NCBI GenBank assembly: GCA_008011715.2
Contig: CP136508.1
Location: 6,200,001-6,264,000 of the forward strand
Length of the DNA: 64,000 bases
Direction: 5' to 3'
From: [Empedobacter] haloabium
GTDB taxonomy: Bacteria; Pseudomonadota; Gammaproteobacteria; Burkholderiales; Burkholderiaceae_D
Shown: in pieces, positions 8,876 through 17,733 of the stretch
Numbering within the stretch: the stretch's first letter is position 1
Layout: every line of letters begins with the position of its first letter
The notes under the pieces: model-generated
The model's input: the letters and a program-made list of their open reading frames with translations, nothing else
Database searches by the model: none
Told to the model about the DNA's origin: nothing
Made by a program: the position numbers and the translations under genes

Positions 8876-10546
8876 TCAGATGGGAATACGGATGCGCAGC
8901 AGGGTCTGCTGCGCGGTCGGTTGCACGGCGAGCGAGCCGCCCAGCGCCTGCACCCGTTCGGCGATCGACAGCGGCAGGAACGATGCCGCCGCGCCGCGCC
9001 CGTCGGTGGGATTGGCGACGTCGATCGCCAGCAGGCCGGCGTCCTGCGCCAGCCGCACGTCGGCCGTGCGCGCGCGGGTGTGCTTGCGGATATTGCTGAT
9101 GCCCTCGGTGACGATCTGGAACACCTCGGCCGCCATGCGGTCGCTGATCGTCAGCACGCCCTCGTGCGCCACCGCCACGTCCAGGTCATAGAACGAGCGC
9201 ACCTGCGCGGCCTGGCGGCGCAGCGCGATCAGCAGTTCCGGTTCTTCCTGGCGGCCGTTGCGGAAGCTCTTGGCAAACTGGCGCATGTCGCCGATCACTT
9301 CCGTGCACATCGACAGCAGCCGGTCCAGGTCCGCCGCGACCACGTTGTCGTCGCCGGCCTGCTGGCGGATCGCGGCCACCGCGTGGCGCAGGCCGATATA
9401 CGGCTGGATTGTGCTGTCGTGCAAGTCACGGGCGATCTTCTGGCGCTCGCGCAAGGCGGCGTCGGAGGCCAGCCGGTCCAACAGGTCGATCGTCTCGATG
9501 ACGGGGAAGGCCTGCTGCACGATATGGTTCAGGAAAGTGGCATCGGGCCGGCGCAGCCGCTCGCCCGATGTGACGAAGATGCGGCCGGCACCCTTGCGCA
9601 GCGGCAGCGCGGCGCTGATGAACCAGCCGGTATCGAGCAAGTCGGCGATGCCGCTGCAGCCGGCCGGGTCGATATCGCGCCATGCGCCGTCGGCCGTCAC
9701 CACCTGGGCACTGACGATATCGTACGGCACCAGTGCGCGCGTGACCCCGCGGTACAGCACGGTGACCCCGGGTGCGAAATCGAGCAGCGGCTGGACGGTC
9801 GCGTCCGACACGTTGTTGTGGCTGATCGCCCGACCCGTGGCCGGATGGTGCACCGTATTCAAGACCCAGCGCCCGTTGGCGTCCTGCATCAGCAGCACGC
9901 AGGTGGCGCCGCCGTAGAACAGCAGGATTTTCTCCATCAGCGAATCGAGCGTGTGCTGCACGCCGAAGCGTGGATTGGACAGCCGGCTGACGTCGCGCAG
10001 CAGCGCCAGCCGGCGGCGCTGGTCGACGGCGAGCCCGCCCCAGAACGCGATCATGTAGCCCAGCGCCAGCACGAACGTGATGCGCAACAACAGCAGCTGG
10101 ACGTTTTCCAGGCCGTGCGCCGCCAATACCGCGGCGGCGAGCGTGGCCGCCGAGCCCAGCGTCATCCGCGCCCCCGCGTCAAAGCCGCGCCGGAACGACG
10201 TGGCCAGGATGGCAAAGAAGAAGAACGTGAAGAACGGGCTGCGCGCACCACCTGTGGCGAACGTCATCAAGCCATACCAGCCCACGTCCACCCAGTAGAT
10301 GACGGGGCCGTGCCAGAAGCCGGCGCGCGAGCGCGCCACGCTCAGCAAGACAACGCTGTGCAAGGCATACACGTCGAACACCAGCCAGGCCCATGGACTG
10401 AACAGGCGCACCCCATCGCGCGCCACATACAAGGTCAGCAGCGCCGAAATCGCCAGCAGCAGGCGCATGCCGAACACCATCGTGGCCTCGGCATCGGGGG
10501 TCGTGGGCAACGCGCGCGTCGGCACGATGGCTTGAAACCAACGCAT
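8876..10546 (-). CDS. Membrane-bound sensor histidine kinase (HisKA_3 type)
   Basis: About 556 residues from the ATG at 10546; an in-frame upstream start at 10603 is possible but has a poor leader. Five or six membrane helices occupy the first 180 residues, then a GAF-like region, then the dimerisation helix with ARDLHDS (phospho-His about residue 376). The ATPase domain is recognisable (EVFQIVTEGISNIRKHT) but its glycine boxes are weak (NPTDGRG). It pairs with the downstream LuxR-type regulator. The signal sensed cannot be read from the sequence. Confidence 0.85.
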   Translation of the reverse strand: MRWFQAIVPTRALPTTPDAEATMVFGMRLLLAISALLTLYVARDGVRLFSPWAWLVFDVYALHSVVLLSVARSRAGFWHGPVIYWVDVGWYGLMTFATGGARSPFFTFFFFAILATSFRRGFDAGARMTLGSAATLAAAVLAAHGLENVQLLLLRITFVLALGYMIAFWGGLAVDQRRRLALLRDVSRLSNPRFGVQHTLDSLMEKILLFYGGATCVLLMQDANGRWVLNTVHHPATGRAISHNNVSDATVQPLLDFAPGVTVLYRGVTRALVPYDIVSAQVVTADGAWRDIDPAGCSGIADLLDTGWFISAALPLRKGAGRIFVTSGERLRRPDATFLNHIVQQAFPVIETIDLLDRLASDAALRERQKIARDLHDSTIQPYIGLRHAVAAIRQQAGDDNVVAADLDRLLSMCTEVIGDMRQFAKSFRNGRQEEPELLIALRRQAAQVRSFYDLDVAVAHEGVLTISDRMAAEVFQIVTEGISNIRKHTRARTADVRLAQDAGLLAIDVANPTDGRGAAASFLPLSIAERVQALGGSLAVQPTAQQTLLRIRIPI

Positions 10547-10682
10547 CGTTGTTCCAGACCGACACCGGCGGTAGATCGCAGTTGCAGCGCGTTTTAAAAG
10601 CATACAGCAAGGTTTGTTGCCATGTAGAATGTCAACATCTTACTGCATGTCCTGTACAAAACGCTCTAATGTTGTCTTAACG

Positions 10683-11153
10683 ATGATACCTTCGGTTACC
10701 CGCCGTCAGTCCGGCGCCACAGTCGTCGAAATGGCGATCGTTGCCCCCGTGTTCCTCCTGGTACTGCTGGCGCTGGTCGAACTGAGCCTGATGTTTTTCA
10801 CAACGTTGACGATGCAATACGCCGTGCGGGAAGGCGCCCGCTACGCGGTGACGGGACAGACCAATCTCGACCCCAACACGGGCAGCCAGCAGCGTTACGC
10901 GGCCGTCATCGCCAAGATGAAGGACAGCTCGCTGGGCATGTACGACAAGCTCAAGCCGACCATTTCCGTCAACGGCACGTCCTACTCGAGCAGCGACTAC
11001 AGCAACGGCATGTTCGGCGCCCCCGGCAGCATCATCGTCATCACGCTCGACTGCAGCTGGACGGTGACCACGCCGCTGCTGGGGCGGTTTTTCAGCGACG
11101 GCAAGTACAAATTCGCCGTCGCCGCCACCATGCGCAACGAGTTCTTCCCATGA
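10683..11153 (+). CDS. tadE: TadE-like pseudopilin
   Basis: A 156-residue pseudopilin from the ATG at 10683 (MIPSVTRRQSGATVVEMA). The RRQSGATVVEMAIVAP motif followed by one membrane helix is the TadE signature, comparable to a prepilin processing site. The rest is periplasmic. It is divergent from the sensor kinase gene (136-bp spacer) and its stop overlaps the next start as ATGA. Confidence 0.85.
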   Translation: MIPSVTRRQSGATVVEMAIVAPVFLLVLLALVELSLMFFTTLTMQYAVREGARYAVTGQTNLDPNTGSQQRYAAVIAKMKDSSLGMYDKLKPTISVNGTSYSSSDYSNGMFGAPGSIIVITLDCSWTVTTPLLGRFFSDGKYKFAVAATMRNEFFP

Positions 11154-11749
11154 TGAAGCGCCAGCGCGGCATTGCCGCCGTCGAATTCGCCCTGCTGCTG
11201 CCTTTCCTGCTGTTCCTGCTGTTCGGCGTGATCGACGGCGCCCGCGCGCTGCAGGCCAACATCATCGTCGTCAACCTGAGCCGTGAAGGCGCCAACCTGG
11301 TCTCCCGCGGCAATATCCAGCTGGAGACGAACAGCCAGGACATCATTTATGCGCTCATGGCCAGCGCGCCGCCGCTGAACGTGAACCAGCGCGGCATGAT
11401 GATCATCACCCGCGTGATGGGCGTCAAGACGAGCAGCGGCACGCGCAGCGTGGTGCTGGACCAGTACCGCTGGGACGATCCGGCCCGCGGCCTCGGCTAC
11501 GGCACCAGCAAGTATGCGCCCGCCAGCCGGGTGTACCAGTGCGGCGGCTGGACGGGGCCCCGCTGCAGCGCCATCAATGCGACCGCGCGGCCCGGCGTCA
11601 ATATCATGAGCGGCCAGCTCGACGACGGCGAAGTGATCCACGTCGTCGAAACGTTTTACAAGTACGACATGCTGCTGACGGGCTTCTCGATCGGCGCGCT
11701 GGCCTTGCCCACCCTCGGGCCCGACCTGTATTCGATGACGATCTTCTGA
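11150..11749 (+). CDS. TadF/TadE-like pilus minor pseudopilin
   Basis: A 199-residue protein starting MMKRQRGIAAVEFALLLPFL, a TadE-family N-terminus with a single membrane helix and a periplasmic domain containing a CGGWTGPRC pair of cysteines that could form a disulfide. Start and stop codons overlap both neighbours (ATGA upstream, TGATG downstream), indicating tight translational coupling of the three genes. Confidence 0.85.
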   Translation: MMKRQRGIAAVEFALLLPFLLFLLFGVIDGARALQANIIVVNLSREGANLVSRGNIQLETNSQDIIYALMASAPPLNVNQRGMMIITRVMGVKTSSGTRSVVLDQYRWDDPARGLGYGTSKYAPASRVYQCGGWTGPRCSAINATARPGVNIMSGQLDDGEVIHVVETFYKYDMLLTGFSIGALALPTLGPDLYSMTIF

Positions 11750-13095
11750 TGATGCGAGCCAACCTACACCGCCAGCGCGGCGCCGTTGCGATCATGGTGG
11801 CCATTGCGCTGCTGCTGTTGCTGTCCGTGGTCGGGCTCGTGCTCGATGCGGGGCTGGGTTATATGGTCAAGGCACGCTTGAATGCCGCGGTCGATTCGGC
11901 GGCGGTGGCCGCCGCCCGCGCGGTCACTAACGGTAACGACAAGGCGGCCCAGGAACGCAGCGCGCAGACGGCGGCAGCGGAATTCTTTGCCGCGAATATT
12001 CCGGATGGTTACCTGCTGTCGCATCCCAAGCTGCTCTCCACCAATGTGCAGTTCAACGGAGGTACGGTGACGATTGATGTGCGGGCGGAGGCGCCGATGA
12101 AGGTGTCGCTGATGGGCGTGTTGGGCTTTACTGACATGACGCCGACGGCCAGTGCGCAGACGATTCGTCGGGATCTGGATATGGTTTTCGTAGTCGATGA
12201 TTCTGGCTCGCTGTGGACAATGGGACAGGAGGTCCGTGCTGCGGCCAAAAGCTTCCTTAACAAATTCAACGTGACGCAGGATCGGGTTGGCCTAGTCCAC
12301 TTCGGCAGTGGCGCGGAGGTCGACAATCCCATTAACACATCGGCGCGAGGCTTCGATCGCATGTCCATGTTCAGCAAGATCGATGGGTACACATTCGGAG
12401 GGACCACCTCCGCCGTGGAGGGCATGTGGCACGCTCGCGATCAGCTGAAAAAAATCCCGGACAACGCGCGATCGAGCTTACGTGTCATTGTGTTTTTCTC
12501 GGATGGCGTGCCGAACGGATTTGGAGCGTATTTTCCGTTCTATTATCCGAGTGGCTGCCCGTACCCCGGCGTTATAACGTGGCAACCTGACCACGCTAGA
12601 CCGACCGGTCTTTATTGGCTCAATGAAAGTACCGCCAACCCCATAGGCGGTGGTTGCGAAGTGATATCGCAGAATTACTGGGCAATCAAAAACCTGCCGG
12701 ACTGGTACAACGCACACAATCCGCAAAGCAAACCTAACGACCCTGCCGGCCTGGAGTTCCGTATCGTCACCGACAAGCCACGGTCCGTTACCTCTTCTTT
12801 GACTCAAGTGAACGTTGGTCGCGCGGCTCGCAATCTTGCCGAGGCGGTTGCGGAAAAAGCGCGCGAGGAAGGCACTTACGTCTTCACCTTAGGGATGGGC
12901 AGCGAACTGAAAAAGACCGTGGACGGCGAAATCGGCGAAAACGTCCTGAAATGCATGGCCAACGTCGCCGACGGCCCGGCGCGCTGCTACAACCCGAACA
13001 AGCCGGTCGGCATGTACTGCTACGCCGCGACCGAAGCCGATCTGACGCCGTGCTTCTCGCGCCTCGCCTCGGCCATCCTGCGCATCTCGAAATAA
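11749..13095 (+). CDS. tadG: TadG-like protein with von Willebrand factor A domain
   Basis: A 448-residue protein. It has an N-terminal TadG/Flp-associated helix (HRQRGAVAIMVAIALLLLL), a short periplasmic region, then a vWA domain from about residue 143 (DMVFVVDDSGSL) with an intact MIDAS DxSxS motif. TadG vWA proteins are thought to act in pilus maturation or adhesion. The stretch from about 12180 to 12900 uses noticeably more A/T-ending codons than either end of the gene, suggesting the vWA insert has a different history. The second Met (11752) is an alternative start. Confidence 0.85.
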   Translation: MMRANLHRQRGAVAIMVAIALLLLLSVVGLVLDAGLGYMVKARLNAAVDSAAVAAARAVTNGNDKAAQERSAQTAAAEFFAANIPDGYLLSHPKLLSTNVQFNGGTVTIDVRAEAPMKVSLMGVLGFTDMTPTASAQTIRRDLDMVFVVDDSGSLWTMGQEVRAAAKSFLNKFNVTQDRVGLVHFGSGAEVDNPINTSARGFDRMSMFSKIDGYTFGGTTSAVEGMWHARDQLKKIPDNARSSLRVIVFFSDGVPNGFGAYFPFYYPSGCPYPGVITWQPDHARPTGLYWLNESTANPIGGGCEVISQNYWAIKNLPDWYNAHNPQSKPNDPAGLEFRIVTDKPRSVTSSLTQVNVGRAARNLAEAVAEKAREEGTYVFTLGMGSELKKTVDGEIGENVLKCMANVADGPARCYNPNKPVGMYCYAATEADLTPCFSRLASAILRISK

Positions 13096-13159
13096 GCACC
13101 GGCGCGCCTGCTCCGTCGCGCTTTGCATAGACTGGCCCTCCAATCAACGAGGAGGCCCT

Positions 13160-13192
13160 ATGCAGCCAGCAGCCCAGCGGAGCCAGCCATGA
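13160..13192 (+). CDS. Possible 10-codon leader ORF coupled to the dehydrogenase gene
   Basis: A strong Shine-Dalgarno (GAGGAGG) precedes an ATG that opens MQPAAQRSQP, whose TGA overlaps the ATG of the following dehydrogenase (ATGA). The dehydrogenase ATG itself has a weaker ribosome-binding site, so its translation may depend on termination of this leader. No known attenuator peptide is recognised. Confidence 0.35.
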   Translation: MQPAAQRSQP

Positions 13193-14202
13193 AAGCCGCC
13201 ATCGTCAACGCCCCCGGCGGCCTCGAGCGCATCGCACTGCGCGACTTGCCCGACCCCGGCCAGCCCGGCCCCGGCCAGGTTCGCGTGGCCGTGCACGCCA
13301 CGTCCCTGAACTACCACGACTTACTGGTCGCCAATGGCGCCATCCCGACCCGCGACGGCCGCGTGCTGATGTCGGACGGCGCCGGTGTCGTCGAGGCGGT
13401 CGGCAGCGGCGTGACGGAATTCCGGCCGGGCGACCATGTCGTCTCCTGTTTCTTTCCGCAATGGGCCGACGGCGCGGCGCACGATCTCGTCGGCAACTTC
13501 GCCGGCACGCCGGGCGACGGCATCGACGGCTTTGCCGTCCAGTTCGCCGTGCGGCCAGCCAGCGCGTTCACCCTGGCACCGCGGGGCTGGAGCCATGCCG
13601 AGGCCGCCACGATCACCACGGCCGGGCTGACGGCCTGGCGCGCGCTGATCGCGGATGGCCGCCTGAAGGCGGGCGACACCGTGCTGACCCTGGGCACCGG
13701 CGGCGTCTCGATCGCCGCGCTGCAGATCGCCAAGATGATGGGGGCAATCGTCATCGTCACGTCGTCGTCGAACGACAAGCTGGAGCGCGCCCGCGCGTTG
13801 GGCGCGGATCACTGCATCAACTACCGCCAGCAGCCGGACTGGGGCCGCCACGTGCGCGAACTGACGGGCGGCAAGGGCGCCGACCACATCGTCGAGGTCG
13901 GTGGTCCGGGCACGCTGGCGCAATCGATCGAGGCGGTCCGCGTGGGCGGCCATATCTCGCTGATCGGTGTGCTGACGGGCCGCCAGGGCGACGTGCCGAC
14001 CTCCGTGCTGATGGCGCGCCAGGCCCGGCTGCAAGGCCTGATCGTTGGCAGCCGGCGCCAGCAGCAGGACTACGTGGCCGCGCTGACGCAGGCCGGCCTG
14101 CGTCCCGTGATCGACCGCACGTTCACGCTGGACCGGCTGGCCGACGCGTTCCGGCTGCAGCAGGCCGGCAGCCACTTCGGCAAAATTTGCGTGGCCTGGT
14201 AA
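13189..14202 (+). CDS. Zinc-independent alcohol dehydrogenase / quinone-oxidoreductase-like protein (MDR superfamily)
   Basis: A 337-residue medium-chain dehydrogenase/reductase. The GroES-like N-terminal half (1-130) keeps the core fold but lacks the structural zinc cysteines. The Rossmann half contains VLTLGTGGVSIAALQIAKMM for NAD(P)H binding (about 161-180). It resembles NADPH:quinone reductase or zinc-type ADH YdjJ-like proteins often annotated as NAD(P)-dependent alcohol dehydrogenase. The substrate is unknown. It stands alone after the pilus genes, 97 bp beyond the tadG stop. Confidence 0.85.
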   Translation: MKAAIVNAPGGLERIALRDLPDPGQPGPGQVRVAVHATSLNYHDLLVANGAIPTRDGRVLMSDGAGVVEAVGSGVTEFRPGDHVVSCFFPQWADGAAHDLVGNFAGTPGDGIDGFAVQFAVRPASAFTLAPRGWSHAEAATITTAGLTAWRALIADGRLKAGDTVLTLGTGGVSIAALQIAKMMGAIVIVTSSSNDKLERARALGADHCINYRQQPDWGRHVRELTGGKGADHIVEVGGPGTLAQSIEAVRVGGHISLIGVLTGRQGDVPTSVLMARQARLQGLIVGSRRQQQDYVAALTQAGLRPVIDRTFTLDRLADAFRLQQAGSHFGKICVAW

Positions 14203-14608
14203 GCCGTGCATTGTTGCGGGTTTGCTACATAAACCTTCCCGGTTACAACTTTATCGCCCGGCTCGCGCCGTTCCGGCGTCCGGCCGAACAGTGGCACGAC
14301 CGTGCTTTTCGTTCGCTCAGCAGGTAGGCGCTGGCAATCGCCAAACTGCGCGTGGAAACGTTTGACTGATCAATAATGTGAGCGAAACGCCCTGGAACGT
14401 CGAATAAAGTTCGTTTCTTGCGTGCCGCGCGTCCGCGCAGGCGGCGCTGGCACGTGGTCCTGTCACAAGCCTGTCATATCGATTTCGATATCGAAAATCC
14501 GAAAAATTTGATTGGAATGGTAATAGCCGCGTCAATACCATGGGGCACTAGTCGGGCCCTGGCCGCGACGACCAGCATTCAAACCAATCAAAAAACATCG
14601 GAGACAGG
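14203..14608. promoter_or_regulatory. Intergenic control region of the TonB-dependent receptor gene
   Basis: A gene-free stretch of 406 bp, AT-richer toward the receptor gene. A perfect 14-bp palindrome TTTCGATATCGAAA sits at 14483-14496, about 110 bp before the ATG, and a second small palindrome AAACGTTT at 14356-14363. Both are operator-like. LacI-type regulators often control such receptors, but no regulator gene is adjacent. Confidence 0.45.
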
Positions 14609-17248
14609 ATGAAAACGACCGACATCGGGCGGCATGACGCAACTCGACCATTGAAAATGAAGCTGACGGTCGCCGCCCTGGCAGGCGCAGGCCTGCTCAG
14701 CAGTGCTTCCATCTGGGCGCAGGATGCCCAGGCCGTGGCCGACAAGGAAGCGGCGGCCCCCGCGCCGATGAACGCGGTGGTCGTCACCGGCGTGCGCCGC
14801 GCGGCGCAAAGCGCCCAGGCCATCAAGAAAAATTCCGACGAGGTGATCGACTCCATCGTGGCCGAGGAAGCCGGTAAATTCCCGGACAAGAACGTGGCCG
14901 AGATCCTGGGCCGCGTCACCGGCGTGCAGATCCGCCGTTCCGGCGGCGAGGCGAGCGACGTCATCATCCGCGGCCTGCCAGGCCTGACCACCTTGCTGAA
15001 CGGCCGCGAAATCTACACGTCCAACAACCGCAACCTGCACCTGGCCGACATCCCGACGACCATGCTGCAGCGTATCGACGTCTACAAGACGCAGGGCGCC
15101 GAGATGGTCGAAGGCGGCACCGCCGGGGTGATCGACGTGCGCACGGCGCGTCCGTTCGACTTCAAGGGTTTTTCCAGCAGCGTAGCGGGCCGCGTGGAGA
15201 ATCGCGACAAGTCCAAGACCAACGATCCGAACGTGTCCGGCATGCTGTCGAACCGCTGGAAGGGCAGCTACGGCGAATTCGGCGCGCTGCTGGGCTTGTC
15301 GTACCAAAAGGGCCATTACCAGGACGAGATCACGTGGAACTCGCCGCCGTCGCAAACGGTGCCGAGCGACCCGAGCATCACCGGCCCCGTCGACCTGGGC
15401 CACTCCAGCGTGCAAGGCGTGCGCGAACGCTACTCCGCCAACTGGGCCCTGCAATGGCGTCCCGTGCGCGAGGTGGAACTGTACGCCGAAGGCTGGTCGA
15501 CCCGCATCGACCACGACCGCCAGTCGCAGTTCTTCATCGGCACCTTGATGCTGCCGGCCTACCAGACGCAGTACACGCTGTTCCCCGGCACGAAGCAGAT
15601 CGACACGGCCACCTCCACCGGCGACCTGTTCGCGCTCAGCTCCAACCAGGCCCCGCGCGACGATTCCGAAAGCCACCAGGGCGCCATCGGCGCGCGCTGG
15701 GACGTGACGCCGGCCCTGCGCGTGACCAGCGAATTCTCGCGCGTCTCCAGTCACTGGCAGCAGGAGTTCCCCATCATGGAGATGAACGCACACCCGCGCA
15801 CGATCGTGGGCTCGACCTATGTCAACGGCGGCGCCCGCTTCGACTACCCGGGCTACAACATGATGGACCCGAACAATTACACGCTGGGCGCCCTGATCGA
15901 CAACTGGCAGGAGTCGCGCGGCCAGTCGAATGACTGGCGGGCCGATGCCACCTACAATTTCGGCGACGAAAACCTGTTCCGCGAAGCGAGCGTCGGCATC
16001 CGCGTCGCCCAGCGCAAGGCCGCCTACCAGCACGAGAGCCAGAATTTCGTGCCGAATCCCGGTAACCTGCCGGCCGTCAGTTCGGTGCCCGGACTGGTTT
16101 GTCCGTCGATGCCGTTTGCCGGCGACTATGGCATGAACCGCTGGCTGGTCGTCTGCGATGAATACCAGCACGCCAATATCGATGCGGTCCGCAAGATGTA
16201 CGGTCGCGACGGCAAGACCGCGCCGGACCCATACTCGATGTACACCAACAGCGAAGACACCACCGCGTTCTACGGCAAGACCCGCTTCGGCTTCGACGCG
16301 GGCAGCGTCAAGTTCGACGGCACGGCCGGCGTGCGTGTGGTCAAGACGAAACTGGACGTCAACGGCTTCAGCCTGATCGACAACCAGCAGGTGGCCGTCA
16401 ATCGCAAGACGTCGGACACCGACGTCCTGCCCAGCCTGACCCTGAAAGCCTTCCTGACCGACAACCTGATCGGCCGCTTCAACGCCAGCAAATCGATCCA
16501 GCGCCCGGCCTTCGGCGATTTCAATCCTGGCATCTCGCTGGGAGCGACGCCCGACGGCCTGGGCATCTACGGCGGCAACGGCGGCAACCCGGACCTGAAG
16601 CCGATCACCGGCAAGAACGCCGACGTGGCGCTGGAGTGGTATTTCGCGCCGACCGGCAGCCTGACGGCCACCGTGTTCAAGCACAAGTTCGAGAACTATG
16701 TGGTGCGTTCGCTGGCGCTGGAAACCATCGGCGGCCGCCAGTACCGCATGGACCGTCCGCGCAACCTGAACGACGGCCAGCTGGAAGGCGTGGAGATCGG
16801 CTACCGCCAGTTCTACGACTTCCTGCCGGGCTGGTTGGGCGGATTCGGCCTGGAAGCGAACTACACGTACATGAAAGGCCACCTGGTCGATGGCGGCAAG
16901 GAAGTGCCGTTCCAGGGCATGTCGAAGAACGCCTACAACATCAACGTGCTGTACGAGCGCGGAGCGTGGTCCGGCCGTCTGGCGTACAACTACCGCAGCA
17001 AGTTCGTCGACACGTTCAACTACCGCACCATCGCCGCGCCGATCGGCCCGATCGACCTGATCGTCGATCCGATCGAGACGGTGGACGCGTCGATCTCGTA
17101 CAAGATCAACGACAACATGGGCATCACCTTGGACGTGGAGAACCTGAACGACCGCACCTACAACGACTACCACGGCATCCCCAGCAACCCACGCGACATC
17201 CGCCGCTACGATCGGGTGATCGGGTTGTCGCTGCGGTGGAAGATGTAA
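14609..17248 (+). CDS. TonB-dependent outer-membrane receptor (Xanthomonas/Caulobacter type)
   Basis: An 879-residue outer-membrane receptor. The start at 14609 has GGAGACAGG upstream. A signal peptide ends near SIWAQ (about residue 37). The TonB-box-like stretch is MNAVVVTGVRRAAQSAQ, followed by the plug domain (about 65-175, FPDKNVAEILGRVTGVQI), then the beta-barrel ending in a typical aromatic/positive C-terminus (RVIGLSLRWKM). This subfamily is linked to uptake of plant- or polymer-derived carbohydrates in Xanthomonas and Caulobacter. The substrate here is unknown and no polysaccharide enzymes flank it. Confidence 0.92.
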   Translation: MKTTDIGRHDATRPLKMKLTVAALAGAGLLSSASIWAQDAQAVADKEAAAPAPMNAVVVTGVRRAAQSAQAIKKNSDEVIDSIVAEEAGKFPDKNVAEILGRVTGVQIRRSGGEASDVIIRGLPGLTTLLNGREIYTSNNRNLHLADIPTTMLQRIDVYKTQGAEMVEGGTAGVIDVRTARPFDFKGFSSSVAGRVENRDKSKTNDPNVSGMLSNRWKGSYGEFGALLGLSYQKGHYQDEITWNSPPSQTVPSDPSITGPVDLGHSSVQGVRERYSANWALQWRPVREVELYAEGWSTRIDHDRQSQFFIGTLMLPAYQTQYTLFPGTKQIDTATSTGDLFALSSNQAPRDDSESHQGAIGARWDVTPALRVTSEFSRVSSHWQQEFPIMEMNAHPRTIVGSTYVNGGARFDYPGYNMMDPNNYTLGALIDNWQESRGQSNDWRADATYNFGDENLFREASVGIRVAQRKAAYQHESQNFVPNPGNLPAVSSVPGLVCPSMPFAGDYGMNRWLVVCDEYQHANIDAVRKMYGRDGKTAPDPYSMYTNSEDTTAFYGKTRFGFDAGSVKFDGTAGVRVVKTKLDVNGFSLIDNQQVAVNRKTSDTDVLPSLTLKAFLTDNLIGRFNASKSIQRPAFGDFNPGISLGATPDGLGIYGGNGGNPDLKPITGKNADVALEWYFAPTGSLTATVFKHKFENYVVRSLALETIGGRQYRMDRPRNLNDGQLEGVEIGYRQFYDFLPGWLGGFGLEANYTYMKGHLVDGGKEVPFQGMSKNAYNINVLYERGAWSGRLAYNYRSKFVDTFNYRTIAAPIGPIDLIVDPIETVDASISYKINDNMGITLDVENLNDRTYNDYHGIPSNPRDIRRYDRVIGLSLRWKM

Positions 17249-17268
17249 GTCGTTTTTCCCGCTGCAAG

Positions 17269-17297
17269 ACGCGCGCCGCTGGCGCGCGTTTTTTTTT
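17269..17297 (+). terminator. Rho-independent terminator of the TonB receptor gene
   Basis: ACGCGCGCC-GCT-GGCGCGCGT followed by eight or more T residues, 20 bp after the receptor stop. Confidence 0.93.
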
Positions 17298-17415
17298 GGC
17301 GCGGCGATTTTATCGAAAAAGCCACTCAGCCGTTAGCCAGGCTAGGAATCCGGCCTGACCCGGCCTATTGTGAATAAAACGAGCAAGCGATAACAAGCAC
17401 AAACGGGGGGATGCG

Positions 17416-17697
17416 ATGAAACGACTACTTCGGTATTCGAAAGGCGCCGTGCTGCCTGCGTGCGGCGCGCTGTTGGCCCTCGCGGGCTGTGGCCGCGCCG
17501 AAAGCGAACCTGCGCCACCGCCCGCGGCCCCCCTCCCCATCGAAACTTCCGGCCCGAGCGGCGGGCCATCGGACGTGGCCGGCGAATGGGCGACAAGGCG
17601 CACCGACCGCTGGTTGACGCCCGAGCTGGACAGCTTCAAGCGCACGCTCGACAGCGTCGACGACAAAGTCGAGCTGACCGGCGACGAAGTCGATTGA
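17416..17697 (+). CDS. Small lipoprotein, first gene of a three-gene cluster
   Basis: A 93-residue protein with a lipoprotein signal peptide and lipobox LAGC (Cys about residue 25). The mature part begins with a Pro/Ala-rich spacer, then an acidic helical tail (LDSFKRTLDSVDDKVELTGD). No known domain recognised. A GGGGGA-type ribosome-binding site precedes the ATG. It lies 36 bp ahead of the caspase-like gene on the same strand, so the three genes 17416-19621 look like one operon. Confidence 0.7.
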   Translation: MKRLLRYSKGAVLPACGALLALAGCGRAESEPAPPPAAPLPIETSGPSGGPSDVAGEWATRRTDRWLTPELDSFKRTLDSVDDKVELTGDEVD

Positions 17698-17733
17698 ACG
17701 CCCTGCCAGTCCCAACTTCCATCGGAGGAAGCC

